Of a stretch of DNA of 64,000 nt, positions 27,314-36,199 are shown in pieces. Location of the stretch: NCBI RefSeq assembly GCF_014396975.1, contig NZ_CP060719.1:1894001-1958000 (forward strand), written 5' to 3'. The notes beneath the pieces were generated by a model, which was given only the letters and a program-made list of their open reading frames with translations, was not told where the DNA came from and made no database searches. The translations under genes were made by a program, and so were the position numbers. This DNA is from Thermomonas carbonis (lineage in GTDB: Bacteria > Pseudomonadota > Gammaproteobacteria > Xanthomonadales > Xanthomonadaceae). How positions within the stretch are numbered: position 1 is the stretch's first letter; each line of letters opens with the position of its first letter.

Positions 27314-28063
27314 ATGGACCTGAGTTTCCTGGCGTCACCCGATGCATGGCTCACCCTGGTGACCCTGAGCGCACTGGAAATCGTGCTCGGCATCGACAAC
27401 CTGGTGTTCATCTCGATCGCGGTGGCGCGCCTGCCGGAAGCGCAGCGCCCGCTGGCGCGCAAGATCGGCATCGCCGTGGCCTGCATCACCCGGATCCTGC
27501 TGCTGGTGATGCTCGCTTTCCTGGCGACGATGGAGCAGGACCTGTTCACCCTGTTCGGCATGGGCATCTCGATCCGCGACATCGTGCTGATCGTCGGCGG
27601 CGCCTTCCTGCTGGTGAAGGGCACGCTGGAAATCCGCGATCTTATCGGCGGCGGCGAGGACGAGGATCCGCGCACCACCAAGTCGTCCTCGGTGTTCTGG
27701 GTGGTGATCGCGCAGATCGCGGTGATCGACATCGTGTTCTCGCTGGATTCGGTGATCACCGCAGTCGGCATCGCCCAGCACATCCCGATCATGGTCTTCG
27801 CGATCCTGCTGGCGGTGGCGATCATGCTGCTGGCGGCCAATCCGCTGGGCAAGTTCATCGACGACAACCCAACCGTGAAGATGCTGGCGCTGGCCTTCAT
27901 CCTGCTGGTCGGCGCGGTGCTGATCCTGGATGGCCTGGGCACCCACGTGCCGAAGCCGTACATCTACTTCGCGATGGCGTTCTCGGTGATGGTCGAGTGG
28001 CTGAACCTGCTGATGCGCCGCAAGGCCGCAGCGCATCACGTGCCCGGTGCCGGCGAATGGTGA
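27314..28063 (+). CDS. TerC-family integral membrane protein
   Basis: The 249-residue multi-helix protein of the TerC/YkoY family, whose members export manganese or metallate exported metalloproteins, some with tellurite-resistance phenotypes. The family motifs are EIVLGIDNLVFISIAVARLP near the N-terminus and the repeat IDIVFSLDSVITAVGIA in the second half, each with the conserved acidic residues within helices. It follows dgkA by 33 bases. No Mn-responsive (yybP-ykoY) riboswitch is visible in that short gap. Confidence 0.93.
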   Translation: MDLSFLASPDAWLTLVTLSALEIVLGIDNLVFISIAVARLPEAQRPLARKIGIAVACITRILLLVMLAFLATMEQDLFTLFGMGISIRDIVLIVGGAFLLVKGTLEIRDLIGGGEDEDPRTTKSSSVFWVVIAQIAVIDIVFSLDSVITAVGIAQHIPIMVFAILLAVAIMLLAANPLGKFIDDNPTVKMLALAFILLVGAVLILDGLGTHVPKPYIYFAMAFSVMVEWLNLLMRRKAAAHHVPGAGEW

Positions 28064-28146
28064 GGATCGAGGTTTCCACGTCGGCTTAACCCCATTTGCC
28101 CGTCACTAGCCGTTACACCGTGTCCTCGTCGTTCCAGGAGCTTCCC

Positions 28147-28857
28147 ATGCGTGGTTTCTCGCTCGTCCGCGGCGCGCTTCTCGCGCTGGTCGTGGTCCTG
28201 CTCAGTGGTTGCGGCTACAACCAGATCCAGTCCAAGGACGAGGCGGCCAAGGCCGGCTGGTCGGAAGTGCTCAACCAGTACAAGCGCCGCGCCGACCTGA
28301 TCCCGAACCTGGTCGCCACCGTGAAGGGCTACGCCGCGCACGAAGCGCAGGTGCTGACCGCGGTGACCGAGGCGCGCGCCAAGGTCGGCCAGATCAACGT
28401 GAATGCCGATGACGCAGCATCGCTTGCGCAGTACCAGGCGGCACAGGGCGAACTCAGCCAGGCGCTCGGTCGGTTGATGATGGTGAGCGAGGCGTACCCG
28501 AACCTGAAGGCCGACCAGCAGTTCATCGGCCTGCAGACCCAGCTGGAAGGCACCGAGAACCGCGTCACCGTCGCCCGCGGCCGCTACATCCAGCTGGTGC
28601 AGGACTACAACACCTACATCCGCCAGTTCCCGGTCAACCTGACCGCGATGATCTTCGGCTACAAGCCGAAGCCGAACTTCACCGTGGAGAACGAAGCGCA
28701 GATCCAGGACGCGCCAGCGGTGGATTTCGGCGCGCCGCCGCCCCCGCCGGTCGCCCCGCCAGCAACCGAAGTGCCGCCGGGCGTCGTCAATCCGCCGCAG
28801 CCCGCATCGCCACCCGTGCAGGGTGGAAATGCCCCGCAGGAAGCACCGACGTCCTGA
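28147..28857 (+). CDS. LemA-family lipoprotein
   Basis: The 236-residue protein has a lipoprotein signal (LLALVVVLLSGCGYN) and a LemA helical-bundle domain (DEAAKAGWSEVLNQYKRRAD, LIPNLVATVKGYAAHE, LQTQLEGTENRVTVARGRYI, YIRQFPVNLTAMIFGYKPKP). The last 45 residues are Pro-rich and probably disordered. LemA genes commonly sit before TPM-domain genes, as here; the trio is thought to act at the envelope, but its biochemical role is unsettled. Confidence 0.92.
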   Translation: MRGFSLVRGALLALVVVLLSGCGYNQIQSKDEAAKAGWSEVLNQYKRRADLIPNLVATVKGYAAHEAQVLTAVTEARAKVGQINVNADDAASLAQYQAAQGELSQALGRLMMVSEAYPNLKADQQFIGLQTQLEGTENRVTVARGRYIQLVQDYNTYIRQFPVNLTAMIFGYKPKPNFTVENEAQIQDAPAVDFGAPPPPPVAPPATEVPPGVVNPPQPASPPVQGGNAPQEAPTS

Positions 28858-28873
28858 ACCCGGGACGCTGGCG

Positions 28874-29814
28874 ATGTCGCCGATGAACGCTTGGTTGTCC
28901 GACCGACGCATCGCAATGGCGGTGTCCGTGCGGTCGTGGGCCGCATCGTTGATGCTGTTGCTTGCGCTGTGCGTATTGCCGGCATGGGCGCAATCTCCAT
29001 CGAAGATCCCCGCCTTCGATTCGCCGGTGGTCGACACCACCGGCACGCTGGATGCCGCCACCCGCCGGCAGCTTGAGCAACAGGCACTGGCCCTGCAGCA
29101 ACGCAAGGGCAGCCAACTGCAGGTGCTGATGATCCCCAGCACCCAGCCCGAGGACATCGAGTCCTACGCGGTGCGCGCATTCGAGTCGTTCAAGCTTGGC
29201 CGCGAGGGCGTGGACGATGGCGTATTGCTGGTCGTCGCCAAGGACGACCGCAAGGTGCGCATCGAGGTCGGCTACGGGCTGGAAGGCGCGATCCCCGACA
29301 TCGCCGCCGGTCGGGTGATCCAGGAATACATGGTGCCGAAATTCCGCCAGAACGATTACGCCGGCGGTGTGGTGGATGCCACTGCGCAACTGGTCAGGCT
29401 GATCGATGGCGAGCCGTTGCCAGAGCCGGTGGCGGACAACCCGACTGGCGAGGAGCGTGGCGGCACCTGGGTGTTTGCGCTGTTTGTCGCTTTCGTGGTC
29501 GGTCAGTTCGCGCGGGCGTTCTTCGGGCGCCTGCCGGCGGGTATCCGTGCGCTGTTCGGTGGCGGCGCCAGTGGTGCGGGGGCTTGGCTGGTGTCGTCGG
29601 CCGTGCTGGTCGGCGGGATCGGTGCGGTGATCGGGTTTTTCCTCGGCCTGGCCTCGGGGGCGGTGGAGGCGGCGGTGGCGGTCGTTATGCCCGCCATCAC
29701 GGTTGGGGTGGATATTCGGGCGGTGGTGGTGGTTGGGGCGGTGGAAGCTCCGGCGGCGGTTGGTCGGGTGGCGGCGGCATGTCTGGAGGCGGTGGCGCCT
29801 CGGGAGGGTGGTGA
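28874..29814 (+). CDS. TPM-domain (YgcG-like) protein with apparent -1 frameshift in a G5 tract
   Basis: Exported TPM-domain protein: signal peptide (LMLLLALCVLPAWA), TPM domain (FDSPVVDTTGTLDAATRRQL, LVVAKDDRKVRIEVGYGLEG, GRVIQEYMVPKFRQNDYAGG), then two membrane segments. After GFFLGLAS the frame from the start codon loses family character. One extra G in the GGGGG run at 29656-29660 restores the expected Gly-rich tail (RYARHHGWGGYSGGGGGWGG to GGGGASGGW) and a stop at 29812-29814 that touches the next gene's ATG. Without it the frame runs on across the whole next gene into lgt. Sequencing error, slippage or real mutation cannot be told apart by eye. Alternative starts are 28883 and 28916. 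Confidence 0.8.
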
Positions 29815-30317
29815 TGGTCGGCATCCTCAAGCGACTGTTCACCCATCTGTTCACCGCCGATGCGCGAGGCCGTTTCCCGCCGGCGACGATGGAACGCATC
29901 GCCGCGGCGATCGACATCGGCGAGACCTGCCACAGCGGCGAACTCTGCTTCGCGGTGGAAACATCGCTGCACTGGCGCGATGTGTTGCGCGGCATGCCCG
30001 CCCGTGCCCGCGCCGAGGACGCCTTCGCCAGGCTGCGGGTCTGGGACACTGCGGCCAACAACGGCGTGCTGATCTACCTGTTGCTGGCAGAAAAACGCAT
30101 CGAGATCGTCGCCGATCGCGGCCTCGCGCCATTCGTGAGCGCCGAGCAATGGCGCGGCGTCTGCGTGCTGATGGAAGAGCGCCTGCGCGCCGGCGAATTC
30201 GCCGATGGCGTGGTCGCCGGGATCGAGGCTGCCGGAGACCTGCTGGCCGTGCATTTCCCGCAGGAACCCGGCATGCCGGACGAAGACGAACTGCCGGATC
30301 AGCCCGTTTTCCTCTGA
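29814..30317 (+). CDS. TPM-domain protein (second copy, cytoplasmic type)
   Basis: The 167-residue TPM-fold protein lacks a signal peptide. Recognisable segments are HLFTADARGRFPPATMERIA, ETCHSGELCFAVETSL, ARAEDAFARLRVWDTAANNG, VLIYLLLAEKRIEIVADRGL and a Glu/Asp-rich C-terminus. It starts exactly at the corrected stop of the first TPM gene (ATGA overlap), supporting a lemA-tpm-tpm operon. The paired exported plus soluble TPM arrangement is common in Proteobacteria. Function unknown. Confidence 0.88.
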   Translation: MVGILKRLFTHLFTADARGRFPPATMERIAAAIDIGETCHSGELCFAVETSLHWRDVLRGMPARARAEDAFARLRVWDTAANNGVLIYLLLAEKRIEIVADRGLAPFVSAEQWRGVCVLMEERLRAGEFADGVVAGIEAAGDLLAVHFPQEPGMPDEDELPDQPVFL

Positions 30318-30459
30318 TCCCCGCACCACATGCTTGGACAATCAATCGCGATGGCGAGACCGTCGGGCGACTCGCGCAGCGGTATTTCGAGCCGCGTAGC
30401 GAACGCCCGGCGGTAGGCGACATCGCAGCGAAAACCCGCTTCTGCGGCACAATAGGCGC

Positions 30460-31383
30460 ATGCCTTACTTACACCAGATCGACCCCATCGCCCTCGACCT
30501 CGGGACATGGAACCTGCCGCTGCTGGGCAGCGTGCACCCGCAAGTCCACTGGTACGGCGTGATGTACTTGCTGGGCTTCCTCGTGGCCTGGTGGCTGGGC
30601 CGCCGGCGCATCCGCGCCGGTCGCCTGCCGGGCGTGGACGAGAACGGCTTCGGCGACCTGATGTTCTACGCGATGCTCGGCGTGGTGCTGGGCGGACGCA
30701 TCGGCTACATCCTGTTCTACGACTTCGCCAGCTTTGCCGCCAGTCCGATGATGGTCTTCCGGGTCTGGGAAGGCGGGATGAGCTTCCACGGGGGGCTGCT
30801 GGGCGTGCTCGCCGCGGGTGCATGGTGGTCGCGCCGGCAACGCCTTCATTTCTTCGACACCGTGGATTTCGTCGCCCCGCTGGTGCCCGCCGGGCTTGGC
30901 TTTGGCCGTGTGGGCAACTGGATCGGCGGCGAGCTGTGGGGCAAGCCGACGCAGGGCACTGCGTTCGATGGCTGGGGCGTGGTGTTTCCGCGCTCGCTGC
31001 CGGAACCGTTCGCCTCGATGGATGCGGCCACGCTGAAGCAGCAGTTCGATGCCGGCATCATCGACACCTTCGCCCGCCATCCCTCGCAGCTGTACCAGGC
31101 CACGCTGGAAGGTTTGGTCATGTTCGCCGTGCTGGTCTGGTATTCGCGCAAGCCGCGTCCGCGCTATGCGGTTTCCGGCGTGTTTGCGCTGCTGTATGGA
31201 TGCTTCCGCATCCTGGTCGAATTCGTGCGTGAGCCGGATGCGCAGCTGGAATACCTGGCCTTCGGCTGGCTGACGATGGGCCAGTTGCTGAGCCTGCCGT
31301 TGATCCTGCTGGGCCTGTTCCTGTGCTGGAAGTCGCACACCTCACCCACGTTGCAACCACAACCCGTGGATGCGGCGAAGTGA
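30460..31383 (+). CDS. lgt: Prolipoprotein diacylglyceryl transferase Lgt
   Basis: Inner-membrane enzyme attaching diacylglycerol from phosphatidylglycerol to the lipobox cysteine of prolipoproteins, the first step of lipoprotein maturation. The 307-residue protein has several membrane helices, the essential His motif [13 protein letters not shown], the Lgt signature [18 protein letters not shown] and the C-terminal [13 protein letters not shown]. Several lipoproteins that would be substrates are encoded nearby. lgt is followed by thyA 11 bases downstream, a common bacterial pairing. Confidence 0.96.
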   Translation: MPYLHQIDPIALDLGTWNLPLLGSVHPQVHWYGVMYLLGFLVAWWLGRRRIRAGRLPGVDENGFGDLMFYAMLGVVLGGRIGYILFYDFASFAASPMMVFRVWEGGMSFHGGLLGVLAAGAWWSRRQRLHFFDTVDFVAPLVPAGLGFGRVGNWIGGELWGKPTQGTAFDGWGVVFPRSLPEPFASMDAATLKQQFDAGIIDTFARHPSQLYQATLEGLVMFAVLVWYSRKPRPRYAVSGVFALLYGCFRILVEFVREPDAQLEYLAFGWLTMGQLLSLPLILLGLFLCWKSHTSPTLQPQPVDAAK

Positions 31384-31394
31384 CGCGCTGAGCC

Positions 31395-32213
31395 ATGCGC
31401 CAATACCTCGACTTGCTCCGCCACGTGCTGGAACACGGCACCGAGAAAGCGGATCGCACCGGCACCGGCACGCGCAGCGTGTTCGGCTGGCAGATGCGCT
31501 TCGACTTGAACCAAGGCTTCCCGCTGGTCACCACCAAGAAACTGCACCTGCGCGCGATCATCCACGAGCTGCTGTGGTTCCTGCAGGGCGACACCAACAT
31601 CGCCTACCTGAAGGACAACAAGGTCTCGATCTGGGACGAGTGGGCGGACGCGAATGGCGAGCTGGGCCCGGTCTACGGCAAGCAGTGGCGCAGTTGGGAA
31701 GGCGCGGACGGCAAGACGGTCGACCAGATCGCCTGGCTGGTCGACGAGATCAAGCGCAATCCGGATTCGCGCCGCCTGATCGTCAGTGCATGGAACGTGG
31801 CTGACCTGTCGAAGATGGCGCTGATGCCCTGCCACTCCCTGTTCCAGTTCTACGTCGCCCCTTCGACAGGCTCAGGGCAGGCTCCCGGCAAGCTCAGCTG
31901 CCAGTTGTACCAGCGCAGCGGCGACATCTTCCTCGGTGTGCCGTTCAACATCGCCAGTTATGCGCTGCTCACCCACATGGTGGCGCAGGTGTGCGGGCTG
32001 GGCGTGGGAGATTTCGTCCACACCCTGGGCGACGCGCATCTGTATTCGAATCATTTCGACCAGGCGCGCGAACAGTTGTCGCGCAGCCCGCGGCCGCTGC
32101 CCACGCTGGCGCTCAATCCCGAAGTGCGCGACATCTTCGGTTTCCGCTTCGAGGACATCGCCATCGAAGGCTACGATCCTTTGCCGGCGATCAAGGCGCC
32201 GGTCGCGGTCTAG
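31395..32213 (+). CDS. thyA: Thymidylate synthase ThyA with 9-residue loop insertion
   Basis: Converts dUMP to dTMP with methylenetetrahydrofolate. The 272-residue protein has the nucleophile Cys146 ([11 protein letters not shown]), the phosphate-binding [22 protein letters not shown] and the C-terminal IKAPVAV; numbering to Cys146 equals E. coli. Where E. coli has Ala155-Asp156-Gly157 at a beta-turn, this protein reads [11 protein letters not shown], eight residues longer. The extra codons coincide with a dispersed-type repeat. With folA nearby it forms a folate/dTMP cluster. Confidence 0.96.
   Translation: MRQYLDLLRHVLEHGTEKADRTGTGTRSVFGWQMRFDLNQGFPLVTTKKLHLRAIIHELLWFLQGDTNIAYLKDNKVSIWDEWADANGELGPVYGKQWRSWEGADGKTVDQIAWLVDEIKRNPDSRRLIVSAWNVADLSKMALMPCHSLFQFYVAPSTGSGQAPGKLSCQLYQRSGDIFLGVPFNIASYALLTHMVAQVCGLGVGDFVHTLGDAHLYSNHFDQAREQLSRSPRPLPTLALNPEVRDIFGFRFEDIAIEGYDPLPAIKAPVAV
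31860..31886. repeat. TTCGACAGGCTCAGGG repeat inserted in frame in thyA
   Basis: Twenty-seven bases starting CCTTCGACAGGCTCAGGG are read as PSTGSGQAP. The CCCTTCGACAGGCTCAGGG element is, from memory, a frequent intergenic repeat in several GC-rich Proteobacteria. This is the only copy noticed in the window. Boundaries are deduced from comparison with the E. coli ThyA protein and could be off by one codon. Confidence 0.75.
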
Positions 32214-32214
32214 G

Positions 32215-32928
32215 ATGGTCGTGCAGGATCGGACCACGATCCGTGCTTGCCGATTGCTATCGGCAACGCTGCTGGCCGTTTCCTTGCAGGCATGCGGGGC
32301 TTATCAAGCCTCGACGACAGAGCCGCCTCCGGCGGCCGCTGCGCAAGCCGTACCTCCTCCGGCGCAACCGCTTGTGTTCCCGCCGGGAAGACCGCCGACG
32401 CGATTCGATCCGTCGACCAGTGATGCCTGGGTGTGGAGAAAGGTGGAGGCCCGCGAAATGCGCGGCGCAGCCAGCGCACGCGCCGCCGTGGAAGGCTTCT
32501 ACCGGATGCATGTTGCTCGCAGTGCATCGGGCATTCCGGACGGCAAAGACATCGACGCCTACCGACGATGGCTGTCCGCGAGCATCGTGCAGGGCTTCGC
32601 CCTAGGCGCATTGGAGCGCGACAAGGCCATCGCTGAGAACCCCGACATGAAGCCGCCCTATATCGAGGGCGACATGTTCTCCAGCTTGTTCGAGGGCCTG
32701 ACCTCGTTCGAAGTGCTGCCGCAGGCGGAGCAATCGGGCGAACGTGCCACGTTTGCGATGCGGTTTTCCTACAAGGATCGCTCGGGGCAGTCCGACTGGA
32801 CGGACCGAGTCGTCGTCATTCGCGAAGACGGACGGTGGGTGGTCGATGATGTTCTTTACGGCGGCGACTGGGGCTTCGCGGCGCAGGGCAGCTTGTCGAC
32901 GTCGCTGCCTGCGGAGGAGGGCAAGTGA
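32215..32928 (+). CDS. Hypothetical lipoprotein
   Basis: No family recognised. The 237-residue protein has a lipoprotein-like signal ending SLQACGAYQ, with Gln at -2, which is unusual for a lipobox. A Pro-rich spacer (PPPAAAAQAVPPPAQPLVFP) follows, then a globular region with aromatic motifs (AVEGFYRMHVA, YIEGDMFSSLFEGLTSFEVL) and a C-terminal beta segment (TDRVVVIREDGRWVVDDVLY) that resembles small periplasmic NTF2-like folds, although that is a guess. It lies between thyA and folA in the same orientation. Confidence 0.75.
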   Translation: MVVQDRTTIRACRLLSATLLAVSLQACGAYQASTTEPPPAAAAQAVPPPAQPLVFPPGRPPTRFDPSTSDAWVWRKVEAREMRGAASARAAVEGFYRMHVARSASGIPDGKDIDAYRRWLSASIVQGFALGALERDKAIAENPDMKPPYIEGDMFSSLFEGLTSFEVLPQAEQSGERATFAMRFSYKDRSGQSDWTDRVVVIREDGRWVVDDVLYGGDWGFAAQGSLSTSLPAEEGK

Positions 32929-32960
32929 GGCGGTTCACCGGTACCGCAAGGAGTGCACTC

Positions 32961-33461
32961 GTGCTCAGCCTGATCGCCGCGCTGGATCGCGACTTCGCCA
33001 TCGGCAAGGGCAACGCGTTGCCTTGGCACCTGCCGGATGACCTCAAGCGCTTCAAGGCGCTGACCCTCGGCAAGCCGATCCTGATGGGCCGCAAGACCGC
33101 CGAATCGCTGGGCCGGGCGCTGCCGAAGCGACGCAACCTGGTGCTGACCCGCGCGGGCCGCGTGCCGTTCGATGGCATGCAGGCGGTGGCGTCCCTCGAT
33201 GAAGCGCTTGCCATCGCCGCACGCGATGGCGACGAACTTTGCGTGATCGGCGGCGGCGAGATTTATGCGCTGGCCCTGCCGCATGCGACGCAGCTGCATC
33301 TGACCCATGTCGATGCACGGGTGGCCGATGCGGACGCGTTCTTCCCGCGTTTTGATGCAGGCGAATGGTGCGAAGTCGCGCGGGTCGCGCATCCCGCCGA
33401 TGCGACGCATGCATTCGCGTTCGATTTCGTGGATTACCTGCGCGCAACCGCCACCGGCTGA
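32961..33461 (+). CDS. folA: Dihydrofolate reductase FolA
   Basis: NADPH-dependent reduction of dihydrofolate, needed to recycle the folate oxidised by ThyA. The 166-residue protein has LSLIAALDRDFAIGKGNALP, WHLPDDLKRFKALTLGKPIL, the NADPH-binding MGRKTAESLGRALPKRRN and VIGGGEIYALALPHA. Start GTG 32961 is chosen because AAGGAG lies 7 bases upstream and the family begins with this strand. A GTG at 32925, inside the previous gene, would add 12 residues. Confidence 0.95.
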   Translation: MLSLIAALDRDFAIGKGNALPWHLPDDLKRFKALTLGKPILMGRKTAESLGRALPKRRNLVLTRAGRVPFDGMQAVASLDEALAIAARDGDELCVIGGGEIYALALPHATQLHLTHVDARVADADAFFPRFDAGEWCEVARVAHPADATHAFAFDFVDYLRATATG

Positions 33462-33517
33462 CCTTGCAGGCACGTTTTTCGCGTTCGCTCGGGCATCCCC
33501 GACTGACCCGGATCCCC

Positions 33518-34825
33518 ATGCGCCTGTTGCCCGTCCTGCTTGTCTGCTCGATGTCCGCGGCGGTGGCCTGTTCCCGCTCGCCGGCACCGACCGCGACGCC
33601 CTCAGCCGAAGCCACCCCGGCGTTTGCAACGACGCCCGTCCCGGATGTGCAGGATCCGGCCGCGCCGCCCGTGGTGCCCAACCTGCTCTCGTTCGCCAAC
33701 GGCACGATCATGCCGCTGCCGTTCGACGGCCTGCTGGTCACCGCGCCGATCCTGATGATCGACGGCTCCTCGATCCAGAACTGGGTCGGCGATGGCAAGC
33801 CGCAATCGTTCGTGTTCGAGCTGCCCGAAACCGCCACCATCCGTCGGCTGGAATTCGATGACGACACCTCGGGCATGGGTGGTGTCGACGCCGGAGTCAA
33901 GGACCTCACGGTGGAGGTCTCGTCGACGTCCGCGAAGGACGGCTTCCAGCCGATCTTTTCGGGCAGCCTGGCCAAAGGCGTGAACGGCCAGCGCTTCGAC
34001 ATCGCAAAACCCGTCGCAGGCCGCTGGCTGCGCGCGAACTTCACTTCCAATCACGGTGGCGAGTCCTACTCGCTGACCGAGATCCGCGCTTTCGGCGATG
34101 CGCCGGCCCCGGCCCTGGTCACCAGTGCCAGCGGCAGCTACACAACGGTTTGGGGCACCTGGCACATCACCCAGGCCGGTACCCCGATCAATGGCTGCTT
34201 CCAGCCGGCCGGGCTGTCCAGCTCGCCAGCGACGTTCGCAGGCGGCATTGAGGGCAACATCGCACGCATCCGCTACATCGAAACCGACGATGCCGGCACG
34301 CCACGCGAGCCGAAGGCGATGCTGCTGGTGTTCGCCCGCGACGGCCAGCGCTTCTTCACCGCCGGCGTGGACGGCGAAAGCCTGTCCGACTATGCCGAGG
34401 TGAAGCGCATCGCCGCCGAACCCGCGGCCTGTCCCGGGCGTGCCGCCGGGACGCCGGCTACCGCGATGGCGGACACGCTGGCGAAGGACGGGCGGGTGGC
34501 GGTGTACGGCATCAACTTCGATTTCAATTCGGCGACCTTGCGTCCCGAATCGACCGCGGTGCTGGAGCAGGTCGCCGGTCTGTTGCGCGATGAACCGGCG
34601 CTGCGCATCACCATCGAAGGGCATACCGACGATGTCGGCGGCGCTGCCTACAACGACGCGCTGTCCGGCAAGCGCGCGAATGCGGTGAAGGACTGGCTGG
34701 TCGTCGCGGGCACAGACGGTGCCCGGCTGGAGGCGGTGGGCAAGGGTGCCGGCTCGCCGGTGGCGACCAATGGCAACGATGTCGGGCGGGCGCAAAACCG
34801 GCGCGTGGAGTTGGCCAAGCGCTGA
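33518..34825 (+). CDS. OmpA-like lipoprotein with discoidin-like N-terminal domain
   Basis: The 435-residue envelope protein has a lipoprotein signal (LLPVLLVCSMSAAVACSRSP) and a Thr/Pro/Ala linker. A beta-sandwich region (about residues 90-205: SIQNWVGDGKPQSFVFELPE, GRWLRANFTSNHGGESYSLT EIRAF) looks like a F5/8-type discoidin fold. A C-terminal OmpA peptidoglycan-binding domain follows (INFDFNSATLRPESTAVLEQ, EGHTDDVGGAAYNDALSGKR, AQNRRVEL). It probably tethers an envelope structure to peptidoglycan. The ligand of the N-terminal domain is unknown. Confidence 0.88.
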   Translation: MRLLPVLLVCSMSAAVACSRSPAPTATPSAEATPAFATTPVPDVQDPAAPPVVPNLLSFANGTIMPLPFDGLLVTAPILMIDGSSIQNWVGDGKPQSFVFELPETATIRRLEFDDDTSGMGGVDAGVKDLTVEVSSTSAKDGFQPIFSGSLAKGVNGQRFDIAKPVAGRWLRANFTSNHGGESYSLTEIRAFGDAPAPALVTSASGSYTTVWGTWHITQAGTPINGCFQPAGLSSSPATFAGGIEGNIARIRYIETDDAGTPREPKAMLLVFARDGQRFFTAGVDGESLSDYAEVKRIAAEPAACPGRAAGTPATAMADTLAKDGRVAVYGINFDFNSATLRPESTAVLEQVAGLLRDEPALRITIEGHTDDVGGAAYNDALSGKRANAVKDWLVVAGTDGARLEAVGKGAGSPVATNGNDVGRAQNRRVELAKR

Positions 34826-34852
34826 ACACGCCCGACTGATCGCGCGAACGAC

Positions 34853-35764
34853 TCAGGTCTGATCGCGGCGCTGCGCGCCCTGCGGCTTGTGCGGGCGATT
34901 GCCGTGCTTCGGGCGCGGCGGTCGCTGCTTGGGCGGCGGTGCGGGGACATCGCGGCCGGGCACCTGCACCACGTGCAGGGTCTCGGCATCCAGTTGCAGG
35001 GCGGTGAGCCTGCCGCCCCAGACCGCGCCGGTGTCCAGCGCGTGCACGCCCTGGCCGACGAACAGGCCCAGCGTGCTCCAGTGCCCGCTGACGATCTTCA
35101 GGTCGCGGGTGGCGCGTCCGGGCACCGAATACCACGGGTACAGACCGGGCGGCTGGGTGCCGGGTTCGCCCTTGTGCTCGAAGGCGATCCGCCCGCGCGG
35201 GCTGCAATAGCGCATGCGAGTGAAGATGTTGATGATCGCGCGATCGCGTTCTGCACCCCCCAGTCGCGGCGACCAGTCGGGGCCGTCACCGTACATGTTC
35301 TTCAGCACGCGCCGGAAGTTGTCGCCGCGCAGGCGGGACTCGACTTCGCGCGCATGTTTCTCCGCGAGCTGGGTGGTCCATTTCGGGGCCAGCCCTGCAT
35401 GCACCATCATCCAGCCGAGTTCGCGGTCGACGTGCGCCAGTTCGCGCATCCGCAGCCAGTCGAGCAGCTCGCGGGCGTCTTCGGCGAACAGCACGCCCTG
35501 CAGGTCGGGGTTGACCTTGCGCTGTTCGTCCGGCGAACGTTCGCCGATCGCCAGCAGCGACAGGTCGTGGTTGCCCAGCACCACCTGGCTGACCTCGCGC
35601 AACGAATGCACCAGGCGCAGGGTTTCGATCGATTGCCCGCCGCGATTGACCAGATCGCCGCAGAACCAGATGCGGTCGACCGCCGGGTCGAAGCGGATCT
35701 TCTCCAGCAGGCGCTGGGTGACGTCGTAGCAACCCTGCAGGTCGCCGATTGCCCAGACAGCCAT
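34853..35764 (-). CDS. apaH: Symmetrical bis(5'-nucleosyl)-tetraphosphatase ApaH
   Basis: Metallophosphatase cleaving Ap4A to two ADP and decapping NpnN-RNAs. The 303-residue protein shows WAIGDLQGCYD, WFCGDLVNRGGQS and VVLGNHDLSLLAIG. It ends in a basic, Pro-rich tail of about 25 residues (PPKQRPPRPKHGNRPHKP) absent from E. coli ApaH. It is the last gene of the lptD-surA-pdxA-rsmA-apaG-apaH operon, nine bases after apaG. Confidence 0.95.
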   Translation of the reverse strand: MAVWAIGDLQGCYDVTQRLLEKIRFDPAVDRIWFCGDLVNRGGQSIETLRLVHSLREVSQVVLGNHDLSLLAIGERSPDEQRKVNPDLQGVLFAEDARELLDWLRMRELAHVDRELGWMMVHAGLAPKWTTQLAEKHAREVESRLRGDNFRRVLKNMYGDGPDWSPRLGGAERDRAIINIFTRMRYCSPRGRIAFEHKGEPGTQPPGLYPWYSVPGRATRDLKIVSGHWSTLGLFVGQGVHALDTGAVWGGRLTALQLDAETLHVVQVPGRDVPAPPPKQRPPRPKHGNRPHKPQGAQRRDQT

Positions 35765-35772
35765 CGCGCGCC

Positions 35773-36153
35773 TCAGTGCAGCGTGCGCGGGATGGACAGG
35801 GTAAACGGCGGGATCGGCGCGGCGAAGCGGGTACCGTCGTCGGCCAGCACGTCGTAGCAGCCGCGCATGGTGCCGATGTCGGTTTCGAGTACCGCGCCGG
35901 AGGTGTATTCGAAGCCTTCGCCGGGACGCAGCCACGGTTGTTCGCCGACCACGCCTTCGCCCACGACTTCCTGCACCTTGCCGTTGCCGTCGGTGATCAG
36001 CCAGCGGCGGCCGAGCACTTGCGCGGGCACCTTGCCGTCGTTGCGGATGTGCACGGTGTAGGCGAACACGAAGCGGCCTTCCTCGGGCACGGATTGCTCG
36101 TCGAGGAAACGGGTGGCGACTTCGATGTCGAACTGGTAGTCGTTGTTGCTCAT
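35773..36153 (-). CDS. apaG: ApaG (CorD-like) protein
   Basis: Small fibronectin-III-like beta-sandwich protein of 126 residues. Segments include [60 protein letters not shown] and [17 protein letters not shown]. Its biochemical role is not settled, though it is almost always linked to apaH and rsmA, as here. Confidence 0.95.
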   Translation of the reverse strand: MSNNDYQFDIEVATRFLDEQSVPEEGRFVFAYTVHIRNDGKVPAQVLGRRWLITDGNGKVQEVVGEGVVGEQPWLRPGEGFEYTSGAVLETDIGTMRGCYDVLADDGTRFAAPIPPFTLSIPRTLH

Positions 36154-36199
36154 GCGCGCATTCTAGCGGCGATGCGCGCCGCGTCGCATGAAAGCAGGC

